Assembly: GCF_002979475.1 (NCBI RefSeq)
Contig: NZ_PCOY01000009.1
Location: 1-64,000, forward strand
Reading direction: 5' to 3'
Length of the DNA stretch: 64,000 nt
From: Microbacterium sp. MYb62
Lineage (GTDB): Bacteria > Actinomycetota > Actinomycetes > Actinomycetales > Microbacteriaceae
In this document: piece by piece, positions 8,974-17,813 of the stretch
Layout: the number at the start of each line of letters is the position of its first letter
How positions within the stretch are numbered: position 1 is the stretch's first letter
Translations under genes and position numbers: made by a program
Notes under the pieces: model-generated
Databases searched by the model: none
What the model was told of the DNA's origin: nothing
What the model saw: only the letters and a program-made list of their open reading frames with translations

Positions 8974-9486
8974 ATGACCTTCCGCTACGACTTCGCTCCG
9001 ACCCCGTTCGGCGATGCCCTCGCGGTGTTCTCCGACGAGGGCATCGTGCGATTCGACCTCTCCGAGTCCGAAGATCCTCACGTGCCCTGGCTTCTCGAAG
9101 GAATCTCTCGACAGCTTCGGGCCGTACCCGAACCCGACCCGGGGGCCGCAGACGAGCTGGCACATCTCCTCGCCGAGTACTTCGATGGCGAGCCGGTGCG
9201 TTTCGAGGAACATCTCCGACTCGACTGGCGACTCGTCGACGGATTCGCCTTGAACGCCCTGCAGACGATCTGCACGATCGAGTGGGGAGAGACGATGAGC
9301 TACGGGGAGGTCGCGGTCCTCGCCGGGCACCCCGGTGCCGCACGCGCCGTCGGCACAGCGTGCCGGATCACGCCGTTCTCGATCATCGTGCCGGTCCATC
9401 GCGTCGTGCGATCCGACGGCAGCGCGGGGCACTACGGCGCGCACCCCGAGCGCAAGCGGTTCCTCCTCGACCTCGAGGCGGGCTGA
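8974..9486 (+). CDS. Ogt/MGMT-family protein lacking the acceptor cysteine
   Basis: 170 residues, aligning over the full family length with O6-methylguanine-DNA methyltransferases: N-terminal domain (FRYDFAPTPFGDALAVFSDEG) and the DNA-binding C-terminal domain with GETMSYGEVAVLAGHPGAARAVGTA. The active-site motif PCHRV is PVHRV here: codon 141 is GTC (9394-9396), Val instead of the methyl-accepting Cys. It cannot be a classical transferase. Alkyltransferase-like (ATL) proteins also lack the Cys (usually Trp) and flag lesions for nucleotide excision repair, so an ATL-like role is possible. ATG at 8974 (MTFRYD) is chosen over an upstream in-frame start at 8944. Confidence 0.85.
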   Translation: MTFRYDFAPTPFGDALAVFSDEGIVRFDLSESEDPHVPWLLEGISRQLRAVPEPDPGAADELAHLLAEYFDGEPVRFEEHLRLDWRLVDGFALNALQTICTIEWGETMSYGEVAVLAGHPGAARAVGTACRITPFSIIVPVHRVVRSDGSAGHYGAHPERKRFLLDLEAG

Positions 9487-9498
9487 GCCGTCCCGAGC

Positions 9499-9539
9499 GA
9501 TGCGTGGGCCCGGCGAGTAGGCCGCCGGGCCCACGCATC
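9499..9539. terminator. Bidirectional terminator, Ogt-like gene / symporter
   Basis: Perfect 17-bp inverted repeat (GATGCGTGGGCCCGGCG and complement) with a 7-nt loop, placed between convergent genes. Confidence 0.8.
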
Positions 9540-9562
9540 ATGCTCGGTCCGATGACGACACC

Positions 9563-11200
9563 TCAGTGCTCGACGGCCTTCTCGGCACCGAAGCCCGTGA
9601 GCGAGCGCACCTCCATCTCCGCAGCGAGCTGTGGGGACTCCTTCCGAGTGCTGGTGATCGTGCCGAGCCATCCGAGCAGGAAGCCGAGCGGGATCGAGAT
9701 GATGCCGGGGTTGTTGAGCGGCCATATCGCGATGTCGATCCCGGGGATCATCGACGTCGGCGTCCCCGAGAAGACCGGCGAGAGGATGATCAGCAGGATC
9801 GCCGAGCCCAGTCCGCCGTACATGCTCCACACCGCACCACGGGTCGTGAACCGTCGCCAGAACAGCGAATACAGGATGGTGGGGAGGTTCGCCGAGGCGG
9901 CGACCGCGAACGCCAAGGCGACCAGGAAGGCGATGTTCTGCCCCTGCGCTCCGATGCCGCCGAGGATCGCCAGGATGCCGATCACGATGACGGTGCGACG
10001 AGCGACGCGCACTTCCCCGTTCGGGTCGGCTTCGACCGGCTTGCCCTCGACGTCCTTGCGCCCCTTCTGAATCACGTTCGCATAGATGTCATGCGCGAAG
10101 GATGCCGCCGCGGTGATCGTGAGGCCGGCGACCACGGCGAGGATGGTCGCGAAGGCCACCGCCGAGATGAAGCCGAGCAGCACCGGTCCGCCGAGGCGGA
10201 GCGCCAGCAGCGGCGCCGCGGAGTTGACGCCGCCCGGAGCGGCCGCGATGACGTCGGCCCCGACGAGCGCTCCGGCGCCGTAGCCGAGCACCAGCGTGAG
10301 CAGATAGAAGCCGCCGATGAGCCAGATCGCCCAGACGACCGAGCGGCGTGCCTCTTTCGCGGTCGGCACCGTGTAGAAGCGCATGAGCACGTGGGGCAGC
10401 CCCGCGGTGCCCAGCACGAGGGCCATCCCCAGGGACAGGAAGTCCCAGGGGTTCGCCCCGTACTGCAGCCCCGGAGCCAGGATCGCATCCCCCTTGTCGG
10501 AGTTGGCGACGGCCGCCTCGAGAAGCGTGTTGAGACTGAACCCGTTGATCGCGAGCACCCATACCGTCATCCCCAGGGCTCCGCCGATGAGAAGGAACGC
10601 CTTGACGATCTGCACCCAGGTCGTCCCCTTCATCCCTCCGATCAGCACGTACACGATCATGAGCACCCCGACGACGGCGATGACGATCGACTGACCGACC
10701 CGGCCGTCGATGCCGAGCAGCAGCGACACCAGCCCGCCGGCCCCCGCCATCTGCGCCAGCAGATAGAAGAAGCACACCGCCAACGTGGTGATCGCAGCGG
10801 CCATCCGCACCGGACGCTGATTGAGGCGGAACGACAGCACATCCGCCATCGTGAACTTGCCGGTGTTGCGCATCAGCTCCGCGACCAGGAGCAGAGCGAC
10901 CAGCCACGCGACCAGGAATCCGATCGAGTAGAGGAAGCCGTCATACCCGTTGATCGCGATCGCGCCGCAGATGCCGAGAAAAGAGGCGGCGGAGAGGTAG
11001 TCGCCGGCGATCGCGAATCCGTTCTGCGGACCTGTGAAGGATCGTCCGGCCGCGTAGTAGTCGGCCGCGGTCTTGTTGTTGCGGCTGGCCCTGATCACGA
11101 TGAAGAGCGTCACCGCGACGAACGCCAGGAAGATCGAGATGTTGAAGACGGGGTTTATCTCGAGCGCGGCCTGATCCGCAGCCAGGCGAATTCCGTTCAT
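9563..11200 (-). CDS. actP: Sodium/solute symporter, acetate/monocarboxylate type
   Basis: 545 residues and about 13 membrane helices of the SSS family. Family segments include NGFAIAGDYLSAASFLGICG near the N-terminus (ActP/MctC signature region), GGMKGTTWVQIVKAFLL and GVNSAAPLLALRLGG. It imports acetate, pyruvate or propionate with a cation; the exact substrate cannot be fixed. Its ATG overlaps the stop of the DUF485 gene (ATGA at 11197-11200), the standard actP partner arrangement. The divergent LuxR-type gene is a likely regulator. The symbol is given by family; mctC would be the corynebacterial name. Confidence 0.88.
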   Translation of the reverse strand: MNGIRLAADQAALEINPVFNISIFLAFVAVTLFIVIRASRNNKTAADYYAAGRSFTGPQNGFAIAGDYLSAASFLGICGAIAINGYDGFLYSIGFLVAWLVALLLVAELMRNTGKFTMADVLSFRLNQRPVRMAAAITTLAVCFFYLLAQMAGAGGLVSLLLGIDGRVGQSIVIAVVGVLMIVYVLIGGMKGTTWVQIVKAFLLIGGALGMTVWVLAINGFSLNTLLEAAVANSDKGDAILAPGLQYGANPWDFLSLGMALVLGTAGLPHVLMRFYTVPTAKEARRSVVWAIWLIGGFYLLTLVLGYGAGALVGADVIAAAPGGVNSAAPLLALRLGGPVLLGFISAVAFATILAVVAGLTITAAASFAHDIYANVIQKGRKDVEGKPVEADPNGEVRVARRTVIVIGILAILGGIGAQGQNIAFLVALAFAVAASANLPTILYSLFWRRFTTRGAVWSMYGGLGSAILLIILSPVFSGTPTSMIPGIDIAIWPLNNPGIISIPLGFLLGWLGTITSTRKESPQLAAEMEVRSLTGFGAEKAVEH

Positions 11201-11544
11201 GCCGCGCCCTGCGCCTTCTCGAGCTCTTCGCGGATCTCGGTCGCGAGCGGATCCAGTTTTCTATTGGCGAAAGAGACGTACGCCATCGTGATCCCGAATG
11301 TCGTCACGAACTGTCCGAGACCGAGGAGAAGTCCGATGGTGATGTCGCCCCACACTCGCTGGCCCATGAATTCGGGGGCGAAAGCCGCCAGAAGCACATA
11401 GACGAAATACCAGACGAGGAAGAACGCGGCGAGCGGGAAGATGAACGATCGCTGGGTGCGTTTCAAAGTCAGGAATCTCGGCGACTGCTCGACGGCGATG
11501 TAGTCGATCGCGCCGTGGGAATCTGCGTGCGTCTGGTCGCTCAT
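11197..11544 (-). CDS. DUF485 membrane protein (symporter partner)
   Basis: 115 residues, two membrane helices (about residues 38-60 and 73-98). DUF485 proteins are encoded immediately upstream of SSS-type acetate symporters and are thought to be accessory subunits. ATG at 11544 (MSDQTH) is chosen because AGGAGG lies 6-7 nt upstream; the GTG at 11562 would place the ribosome-binding site inside the gene. Confidence 0.9.
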   Translation of the reverse strand: MSDQTHADSHGAIDYIAVEQSPRFLTLKRTQRSFIFPLAAFFLVWYFVYVLLAAFAPEFMGQRVWGDITIGLLLGLGQFVTTFGITMAYVSFANRKLDPLATEIREELEKAQGAA

Positions 11545-11653
11545 GGGGCCTCCTTGCCACATGTCCGGTTACCCGCACGACTCGATCGTGCGAATGGTAG
11601 GGTCGACGCTACGAAACGGGGAACTGCATCGTCACCCCCGGAAGTAGGTAGTC

Positions 11654-12511
11654 GTGAGCTCAGTCACCCCCCGCGAAACCGAGGCAGAACTCGTCGCCAA
11701 TGCCGTGCGCGAGCTCGCCAGGCGCACGCGCTTCCCTGTCGCATTCGGCGGGCTCATCGAAGAGGGCGTCGTGAGCGTGACCAGCATCGTCGGCGCCCGC
11801 ACACGATCGCTCGACGGTCTGCGAGTACGCCCTGAACGCGGACTGGGCGGACGGGCGATGATGGAGCTCCGCCCCCGGATGACGAGCGACTACGGGTCGT
11901 CCCAGCAGATCACGCACGACTACGACGTGTTCGTCCTCGGTGAGGGCCTGCGCACGCTGCTCGCGCTGCCGATCATCGTGCAGGGACGGTCCCGGGGAGT
12001 CCTCTACGCGGGCGGGTGGGACGAGGAGCAGGTCGGCGGAGTCACCACCGCCCCTGCCATGCAGGTGGCACAGTCCGTCGCCGACGAGCTGCGCATCCGA
12101 GACGAGGTTCAGCGACGATTGCAGACGACCCCACTCGGGGGCGATGCCGTCGCTCCTCCGCAGCGCGAAGAGCTGCGCGAGAGCTTCGCGGAGCTGCGTA
12201 GCATCGCGGCCTCGGTCGATGACGCCGACATCCGCGCCCGCATCGCGCAGGTCGAGCGCCGGTTGATGACGCTGGCGGGCGATGCGGCACCGACCACGAC
12301 GGGTTCGGTGCCGACGATCCATCTTTCTCCTCGGGAGACCGATGTGCTCGCCTGCGCCGCACTCGGATCGACCAACGCGGAGATCGCCGCGCAACTCGGC
12401 TTGCGCGAGGGCACGGTCAAGGCCTATCTGGGCACCGCGATGTCGAAGCTGGATGCCTCCACTCGCCATGCCGCCGTCACCCGTGCACGTCGCGCCGGTC
12501 TCCTTCCCTGA
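11654..12511 (+). CDS. GAF-LuxR transcriptional regulator, RamA-like
   Basis: 285 residues, GTG start. An N-terminal GAF-like sensory region (about 15-150, with RGLGGRAMMELRP and LGEGLRTLLALPI) is followed by a linker and a C-terminal LuxR helix-turn-helix (about 225-282: LSPRETDVLACAALGSTNAE, LGLREGTVKAYLGTAMSKL). Size, domain order and location opposite the DUF485/symporter pair fit RamA, the C. glutamicum acetate-metabolism activator that controls mctC. Orthology is inferred, not proven. The 109-bp gap to DUF485 holds both promoters. Confidence 0.8.
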   Translation: MSSVTPRETEAELVANAVRELARRTRFPVAFGGLIEEGVVSVTSIVGARTRSLDGLRVRPERGLGGRAMMELRPRMTSDYGSSQQITHDYDVFVLGEGLRTLLALPIIVQGRSRGVLYAGGWDEEQVGGVTTAPAMQVAQSVADELRIRDEVQRRLQTTPLGGDAVAPPQREELRESFAELRSIAASVDDADIRARIAQVERRLMTLAGDAAPTTTGSVPTIHLSPRETDVLACAALGSTNAEIAAQLGLREGTVKAYLGTAMSKLDASTRHAAVTRARRAGLLP

Positions 12512-12589
12512 CCGGCGCCGAAGTGAATTGTGACGTCACGCCCTCCTGTCGTCTTGTCGCATTTCCTCTCGGAGAGTAAAGTCCCCTTC

Positions 12590-12934
12590 ATGGCGAGAAG
12601 AATTGTGCACCAGCTGGTCGACGACATCGATGGCAGCGTCCTGGAGGTCGGCGAAGGCGAGACCGTTCATTTCTCGCTCAATAGCGCCTCCTACGAGATC
12701 GACCTGAATTCGGCGCACGCGGATGAATTGCGAAAGGCGCTCGAGCCCTATATCTCCGCAGGGCGACGGGCCGGCTCTTCGCAGACTGTTCGTGCGTCTG
12801 CACCCCGCAAGCGTCCGGCGCGCAATCCCGAGGTCGCGGCGATCCGCGCGTGGGCGAACGAGAACGGTTACACCCTTTCGGAGCGCGGTCGCATTCCCGC
12901 TCCGATCGTGGATGCCTACAACGCGGCGCATTGA
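12590..12934 (+). CDS. lsr2: Lsr2-family nucleoid-associated protein
   Basis: 114 residues, typical Lsr2 length. N-terminal dimerisation domain ([30 protein letters not shown]) and C-terminal AT-hook-like DNA-binding domain ([20 protein letters not shown], containing the RGR motif). Lsr2 bridges DNA and silences AT-rich, horizontally acquired genes. ATG at 12590 lies 7 nt after TAAAGT (12577-12582); the longer upstream reading is rejected. Confidence 0.95.
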   Translation: MARRIVHQLVDDIDGSVLEVGEGETVHFSLNSASYEIDLNSAHADELRKALEPYISAGRRAGSSQTVRASAPRKRPARNPEVAAIRAWANENGYTLSERGRIPAPIVDAYNAAH

Positions 12935-12964
12935 TCTGCGCCTGAACCGCTTTCCCGCAGCGAG

Positions 12965-13615
12965 CTAGCCCGCCGTCTCCTGCAGCCAGGGCTCGTCGCG
13001 CAGAGTGATCTCCTGCGTCATGTCCACGAGGAACCGGATGACCACATCTCTCTCGGCGGGCGACAGCCGGGCAGCGGCGTAGAAGCGCTTGGCCTGCTGA
13101 CGCCCGACGGTCTCCATCGCCGCGAGGCGGGTCTCCGGAGTGATGCTGATGTGGAGCGCCCGACGATCTGTCGGGTGCGGTGCCCGGGTGATGTGACCGC
13201 CCTGTTCCAGGCGGTCGAGGAGCTTCGTGGTGGCCGCGGTCGAGACGCCGAGATGATGGGCGATGCCCCCCGGCGTCGCCACCAGGTTCCGGTTCGCGCA
13301 GACGATGAGGTAGTGCAGCGCGCGCATGTCCGTCTCGTTCAGACGCATGTACCGCCGGGACGCCTGGGAGAGCGTCTGCTCCGCTTCGCGGAGGCCGGCG
13401 AGAGACTCCATGAGCCGGGCGATCTGCTTCAGCTCCTCCGGGGGAACACCCGTCCGATCGATCAACGTGCTTCGTGGATCGCTGGCTTCCACGTCGTAGA
13501 TCGCCGCGTGGGTCAACCCGTCCGGAGTCGCGCCCGACCGGCTCCCCGTCGCCTCGACTGGAGGGAGCGGTGCCTCCGCGCCCGAGCGCGGGGTGGTGCC
13601 GGGCTCCGTGTCCAT
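12965..13615 (-). CDS. MarR-family regulator of the carotenoid locus (CrtR-like)
   Basis: 216 residues. An unstructured N-terminal extension of about 60 residues precedes a MarR winged helix: YLIVCANRNLVATPGGIAHH, VSTAATTKLLDRLEQGGHI and the wing RAPHPTDRRALHISIT. It diverges from idi-crtE across an 88-bp gap, as CrtR does from the crt operon in C. glutamicum, where geranylgeranyl diphosphate relieves repression. The same role here is inference. ATG is 6 nt after TAACAT (13622-13627), so the transcript is probably leaderless. Confidence 0.88.
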   Translation of the reverse strand: MDTEPGTTPRSGAEAPLPPVEATGSRSGATPDGLTHAAIYDVEASDPRSTLIDRTGVPPEELKQIARLMESLAGLREAEQTLSQASRRYMRLNETDMRALHYLIVCANRNLVATPGGIAHHLGVSTAATTKLLDRLEQGGHITRAPHPTDRRALHISITPETRLAAMETVGRQQAKRFYAAARLSPAERDVVIRFLVDMTQEITLRDEPWLQETAG

Positions 13616-13703
13616 GCGATCATGTTACACACCAACAGTTTCATGCTAAGTTGATTACTCACTAAGTTAGCTAAATTTCGAGGGCTGAGGTCAAGGAGAT
13701 GCC
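13616..13703. promoter_or_regulatory. Divergent marR / idi-crt promoter region with repeats
   Basis: AT-rich island in GC-rich surroundings. It holds a direct repeat CTAAGTT at 13646-13652 and 13662-13668 (16 bp start to start) and a perfect 8-bp palindrome TTAGCTAA at 13667-13674. These are candidate operator half-sites for the MarR regulator. TTGATT (13651-13656) and TAAATT (13672-13677) could serve as the crt promoter with short spacing. AAGGAG lies just before the idi ATG. Confidence 0.6.
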
Positions 13704-14225
13704 ATGGATGACGTGACCCTCCTCGCCGAAGACGGGACCGCTGTCGGCACGCTTCCCAAGAGCGAAGTCCACACGAGCGACACCCCGCTGCACCTCGCGT
13801 TCTCGTGCTACGTCCTCGACCCCGCCGGCCGACTCCTCCTCACGCGGCGGGCACTGGTGAAGCGCACCTGGCCCGGCGTCTGGACGAACAGCTTCTGCGG
13901 ACACCCCCGGCCGGATGAGCGGATGCCCGACGCCGTGCGGCGACACGGCCTCGACGAGCTCGGCATCGACGTCTCCGACGTCCGCCTCGCTCTCCCCGCG
14001 TATCGCTACCGGGCTGTCGACGCCAGCGGCATCGTCGAGAACGAGATCTGTCCGGTGCACGTCGCTGTCATCGACGGCCAGCCCACGGCCAACCCCGACG
14101 AGGTCTCCGAGTGGATCTGGGTCGACGTCGACGCTCTGATCGCGGCCGTCACACACACGCCGTTCGCCTTCAGCCCCTGGCTGGTCGAGCAGCTCCCCCT
14201 CCTGCGACAGCTCGGCGAGGTCTGA
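13704..14225 (+). CDS. idi: Isopentenyl-diphosphate delta-isomerase, type 1
   Basis: 173 residues with a Nudix-like fold. Interconverts IPP and DMAPP, supplying the primer for prenyl-chain synthesis. Active-site Cys is in TNSFCGHPRP; the catalytic Glu region is IVENEICPVH; W residues of the substrate pocket are in TWPGVWTN and EWIWVD. It starts the carotenoid operon, and crtE begins 2 nt after its stop, so C5 supply and chain elongation are coupled. Confidence 0.95.
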   Translation: MDDVTLLAEDGTAVGTLPKSEVHTSDTPLHLAFSCYVLDPAGRLLLTRRALVKRTWPGVWTNSFCGHPRPDERMPDAVRRHGLDELGIDVSDVRLALPAYRYRAVDASGIVENEICPVHVAVIDGQPTANPDEVSEWIWVDVDALIAAVTHTPFAFSPWLVEQLPLLRQLGEV

Positions 14226-14227
14226 CC

Positions 14228-15310
14228 GTGGGGGCGACGACGACGGAGGAATCCCTCGGGACACAGATCGAAGAGGCGTTACGACAGCGCTTCGCGGAAC
14301 GACGCGCGGCGGCCGCCCCGTACGGGCGCGAATTCGTCGGGCTGTGGGAGGCGGCGGAGGCACATGCCCTCGGCGGAAAGCTAATACGCCCGCGGCTGCT
14401 CATGGAGCTCGTGCAAGCGCTCGCCCCGGAGCCGCTCTCGACGGAGGAGACACGCTGCGCGGTCGACGTCGCCGCCCACGTCGAGCTCCTCCACTTCTCG
14501 TTCCTCCTCCACGACGATGTGATCGACGGGGATCTGATCCGACGGCGCGGACCGAACCTGATCGGAGCGCTCGCCGCACGACGACCCGGCGAGCCGGTGG
14601 AACCCGCTCTGCACTGGGCCCGTTCGAGCGCGATCCTCCTCGGCGACCTGCTGCTGTCGTCCGCGGTACTGGGATTCGCGCGCGCGGACATCGGCCCCGA
14701 GGCCAGGGAGCGCCTGCTCGCCCTGCTGGAGCAGACGATCTTCGAGACGGTGGCCGGGGAGCACGCCGATGTCGCATTGAGCGACGGGATCATCGCACCC
14801 GATCTCCGCACGATCCTGTCGACGAGCGCCGACAAGACGTCGACCTACTCCTTCGTCCTCCCCCTGCGCGCCGCTGCGGTTCTCGCGGGGTCCTCCCCTG
14901 CCACCGAGGAGCGACTCACGTCCATCGGTCGGCACCTCGGTCTCGCGTATCAGCTGCAGGATGACCTGCTGTCGGTGTTCGGCGACCCGGATGAGCACGG
15001 GAAGGACGCCTTCTCCGATCTCCGAGAAGGCAAAGAGACCGCGATCATCGCGTATGCCCGCATGACGAGCCAGTGGGAGGCCATCGATCTGCACTTCGGC
15101 CGCGCGGATCTGAGCACGACGGAGGGCGCAGAGACCCGCGACAGGCTGCGCGACTGCGGCGCCGAGAGCTTCGTGCGCGGCCTGGTGCAGGAGCATCTCG
15201 ACACCGTGTCGGCCATGCTGGTCGACGCGGAGTCCGACGGCTCCCTGCCGGCAGCGGCCGGGCAGACCATTCGGGCGCTCGCCTGCCGTGTCGAAAGCCG
15301 CGTCCGATGA
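14228..15310 (+). CDS. crtE: Geranylgeranyl diphosphate synthase
   Basis: 360 residues, trans-isoprenyl diphosphate synthase. First aspartate-rich motif is LLHDDVIDGD; the second-motif region is YQLQDDLLSVFGDPDEHGKD; the upstream GGKLIRPRL segment binds IPP. Makes C20 GGPP for phytoene. GTG at 14228 directly follows the idi stop; an upstream in-frame start at 14111 would lie inside idi and is rejected. The stop overlaps the crtB ATG (ATGA). Confidence 0.93.
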   Translation: MGATTTEESLGTQIEEALRQRFAERRAAAAPYGREFVGLWEAAEAHALGGKLIRPRLLMELVQALAPEPLSTEETRCAVDVAAHVELLHFSFLLHDDVIDGDLIRRRGPNLIGALAARRPGEPVEPALHWARSSAILLGDLLLSSAVLGFARADIGPEARERLLALLEQTIFETVAGEHADVALSDGIIAPDLRTILSTSADKTSTYSFVLPLRAAAVLAGSSPATEERLTSIGRHLGLAYQLQDDLLSVFGDPDEHGKDAFSDLREGKETAIIAYARMTSQWEAIDLHFGRADLSTTEGAETRDRLRDCGAESFVRGLVQEHLDTVSAMLVDAESDGSLPAAAGQTIRALACRVESRVR

Positions 15311-16215
15311 CCGCGAACCCCGCTGATCGGTCCGAGGACACAGCGCTGCGCCGGTTCAACCGCACAGCGGAGATCGCCACCACCGACGTCATCCGCACCT
15401 ACTCGACGTCGTTCGGTCTCGCGACGCGCCTTCTCGGTGACCGCCATCGGCAGCATGTGCGGAACATCTACGCGATGGTGCGCATCGCCGACGAGATCGT
15501 CGACGGGGTGGCGGCGGAAGCCGGCCTCGACAGCACTGCCCAGTCCGCGGCCCTCGACTCGTACGTCGCCGAGACCCACCGCTCGATGCGCAGCGGGTAC
15601 AGCAGCGATCTGATCCTGCACGCGTTCGCTCGCACCGCACGGGAATGCGGCATCGACGAGGACCTGACCCAGCCCTTCTTCGACTCGATGCGCGCCGACA
15701 TCGCGGGCAATTCCGGCTTCGCCGCCTACGACGCCGAGGCCCATGCGGCCTACGTCTACGGCTCAGCCGAGGTCGTCGGACTCATGTGTCTGCAGGTGTT
15801 CCTCCGCGGCACGGATCACACCGACGACGACCTCGTGACCCTCCGACGCGGGGCACGCCAGCTCGGTGCCGCGTTCCAGAACGTGAACTTCCTGCGCGAT
15901 CTCGCGGATGACACGGATCGTCTGCACCGCGGGTACCTCGGCGGATCGGATCGCCTGACCGACAGCCAGCGGGATGACTGGGTCGACACGGTTCTCCGGC
16001 AGCTGGCGGATGCTGCCGTGGCGATCCCCCTCCTGCCCAAGGACGCCCGCGCCGCCGTCCGCAGCGCCCACGCCCTCTTCTCCTCGCTCACTCGGCGCGT
16101 GGCGAAGACCCCCGTCGATGAGCTCTACCGCCGACGCGTTCGGGTGCCGGATCCGGTCAAGGCCGCACTCGCCGCTCGCGCGGTCGTCGTCACCGCGATG
16201 GAACGCGACCGATGA
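15307..16215 (+). CDS. crtB: Phytoene synthase
   Basis: 302 residues, squalene/phytoene synthase family. Condenses two GGPP to phytoene. Aspartate-rich motifs are MVRIADEIVDG and NVNFLRDLADD; the N-terminal YSTSFGLATRLL segment is the usual entry motif. The start overlaps crtE and the stop overlaps crtI (ATGA at both), so the genes are translationally coupled. Confidence 0.95.
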   Translation: MTANPADRSEDTALRRFNRTAEIATTDVIRTYSTSFGLATRLLGDRHRQHVRNIYAMVRIADEIVDGVAAEAGLDSTAQSAALDSYVAETHRSMRSGYSSDLILHAFARTARECGIDEDLTQPFFDSMRADIAGNSGFAAYDAEAHAAYVYGSAEVVGLMCLQVFLRGTDHTDDDLVTLRRGARQLGAAFQNVNFLRDLADDTDRLHRGYLGGSDRLTDSQRDDWVDTVLRQLADAAVAIPLLPKDARAAVRSAHALFSSLTRRVAKTPVDELYRRRVRVPDPVKAALAARAVVVTAMERDR

Positions 16216-17813
16216 GCCGGGTGGTGGTGATCGGAGCGGGTGTCGCGGGGCTGGCGACGGCGGGCCTGCTCGCGCGAGATGGGCACGAGGTCATCGTCCT
16301 CGAGAAGAACGACCGTGTCGGTGGGCGAGCCGGAACGATCGAACGCGACGGTTTCCGCTTCGACTCCGGCCCCTCGTGGTACCTGATGCCGGAGGTCTTC
16401 GACCACTTCTTCGCGATGATGGGGACCACGACCGCGGAACAGCTCGAACTCACTCTGCTCGACCCCGGATATCGGGTCTTCGGCTCCCCGAAGTCGTCGG
16501 TTGCGACGCAGGCTCCGGTCACGGTCCCCGCGGGTCGAGACCAGGTCACCCGACTCTTCGAAGGTCTCGAGCCGGACTCCACGGATGCACTCGACGCCTA
16601 TCTCGATTCCGCGCGGCACGCCGGCGTCATGGCGCAGAAGTACTTCCTCTACAACCCGTTCACCAGGATGCGGTCGCTGCTCACTCCCGAGGTGCTGCGT
16701 GCGCTGCCCCGCCTCTCCACGCTGCTCGGCACACGGTTGCAGTCCTTCGCGGCGCGCCGCTTCCGCCACCCGGTCGTCCGCCAGATCCTGGGCTACCCGG
16801 CGGTCTTCCTCGGCACCGACCCGCGGACGGCCCCGGCGATGTATCACCTGATGAGCGCGCTCGACCTCGATCAAGGCGTGAGCTACCCTCAGGGCGGGTT
16901 CTGGCGCGTGATCGAAAGGATCGAAGCGCTCGCCCTCGGCGCCGGGGTTCGCATCGTGACCGGGGCCGACGTCACGGGCATCCGTACACAGGATGGGAAC
17001 GGTCGCACCCACGTGACCGGCGTCGGCTGGCTCGACGCCACGGGTGACACGCACGTCGAGAGCGCCGACATCGTTGTCTCCGCCGCAGATCTACATCACA
17101 CCGAGACCGCGCTGCTTCCGCGATCGCTCCAGTCGTACCCCGAGTCCTGGTGGGCCCGACGTACCAGCGGGCCCGGCGGCGTGCTCGTGATGCTCGGTGT
17201 GCGCGGGGCGCTCCCCGAACTCCCTCACCACTCTCTGTTCTTCACCGACGACTGGGACGCGAACTTCGACGCGATCTTCGGCCCCTCGCCGTCCGTCCCC
17301 GTTCCGGCATCGATCTATGTCTGCCGCCCGAGCGCGACAGATGCCGAGGTCGCGCCGGCCCGCCACGAGAACCTCTTCGTGCTGGTCCCGGTCCCGGCGG
17401 ACGTCGATCTCGGCCACGGAGGCTCGGAGGGTGCCGGATCACCCGAGGTCGAGCGCGCCGCCGACGCCGCGATCGACCAGATCTCGACCTGGGCACGGAT
17501 CCCCGATCTCCGCGAACGCATCGTCCTGCGCGAGACGAAGGGGCCGGCGGACTTTCGCGACGACTATCGCTCCTGGCGGGGAGGGATGCTGGGGCCCGCC
17601 CACATCCTCTCCCAGAGCGCCATGTTCCGCGCACAGAACGCGTCCAAGCGGGTGCGGGGCCTCTTCTACGCCGGCGCCACCACCGCTCCCGGCGTCGGGG
17701 TCCCGATGTGCCTCATCAGCGCGGAGCTCGTCCTCAAGCGCATCCGCGGTGATCACTCTCCCGGCCCGCTCCCGGTGCCTCGGCATTCTGCCGTCGAAAC
17801 GGAGCGGTCCTGA
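16212..17813 (+). CDS. crtI: Phytoene desaturase (lycopene-forming)
   Basis: 533 residues, FAD-dependent CrtI family. N-terminal dinucleotide fold VVIGAGVAGLATAGLLARDG, then EKNDRVGGRAGTI. The C-terminal signature GLFYAGATTAPGVGVPMCLI is the CrtI FAD-binding end. Introduces four double bases' worth of desaturation, phytoene to lycopene, at the membrane. The stop overlaps the crtYe start by one base. Confidence 0.95.
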   Translation: MSRVVVIGAGVAGLATAGLLARDGHEVIVLEKNDRVGGRAGTIERDGFRFDSGPSWYLMPEVFDHFFAMMGTTTAEQLELTLLDPGYRVFGSPKSSVATQAPVTVPAGRDQVTRLFEGLEPDSTDALDAYLDSARHAGVMAQKYFLYNPFTRMRSLLTPEVLRALPRLSTLLGTRLQSFAARRFRHPVVRQILGYPAVFLGTDPRTAPAMYHLMSALDLDQGVSYPQGGFWRVIERIEALALGAGVRIVTGADVTGIRTQDGNGRTHVTGVGWLDATGDTHVESADIVVSAADLHHTETALLPRSLQSYPESWWARRTSGPGGVLVMLGVRGALPELPHHSLFFTDDWDANFDAIFGPSPSVPVPASIYVCRPSATDAEVAPARHENLFVLVPVPADVDLGHGGSEGAGSPEVERAADAAIDQISTWARIPDLRERIVLRETKGPADFRDDYRSWRGGMLGPAHILSQSAMFRAQNASKRVRGLFYAGATTAPGVGVPMCLISAELVLKRIRGDHSPGPLPVPRHSAVETERS

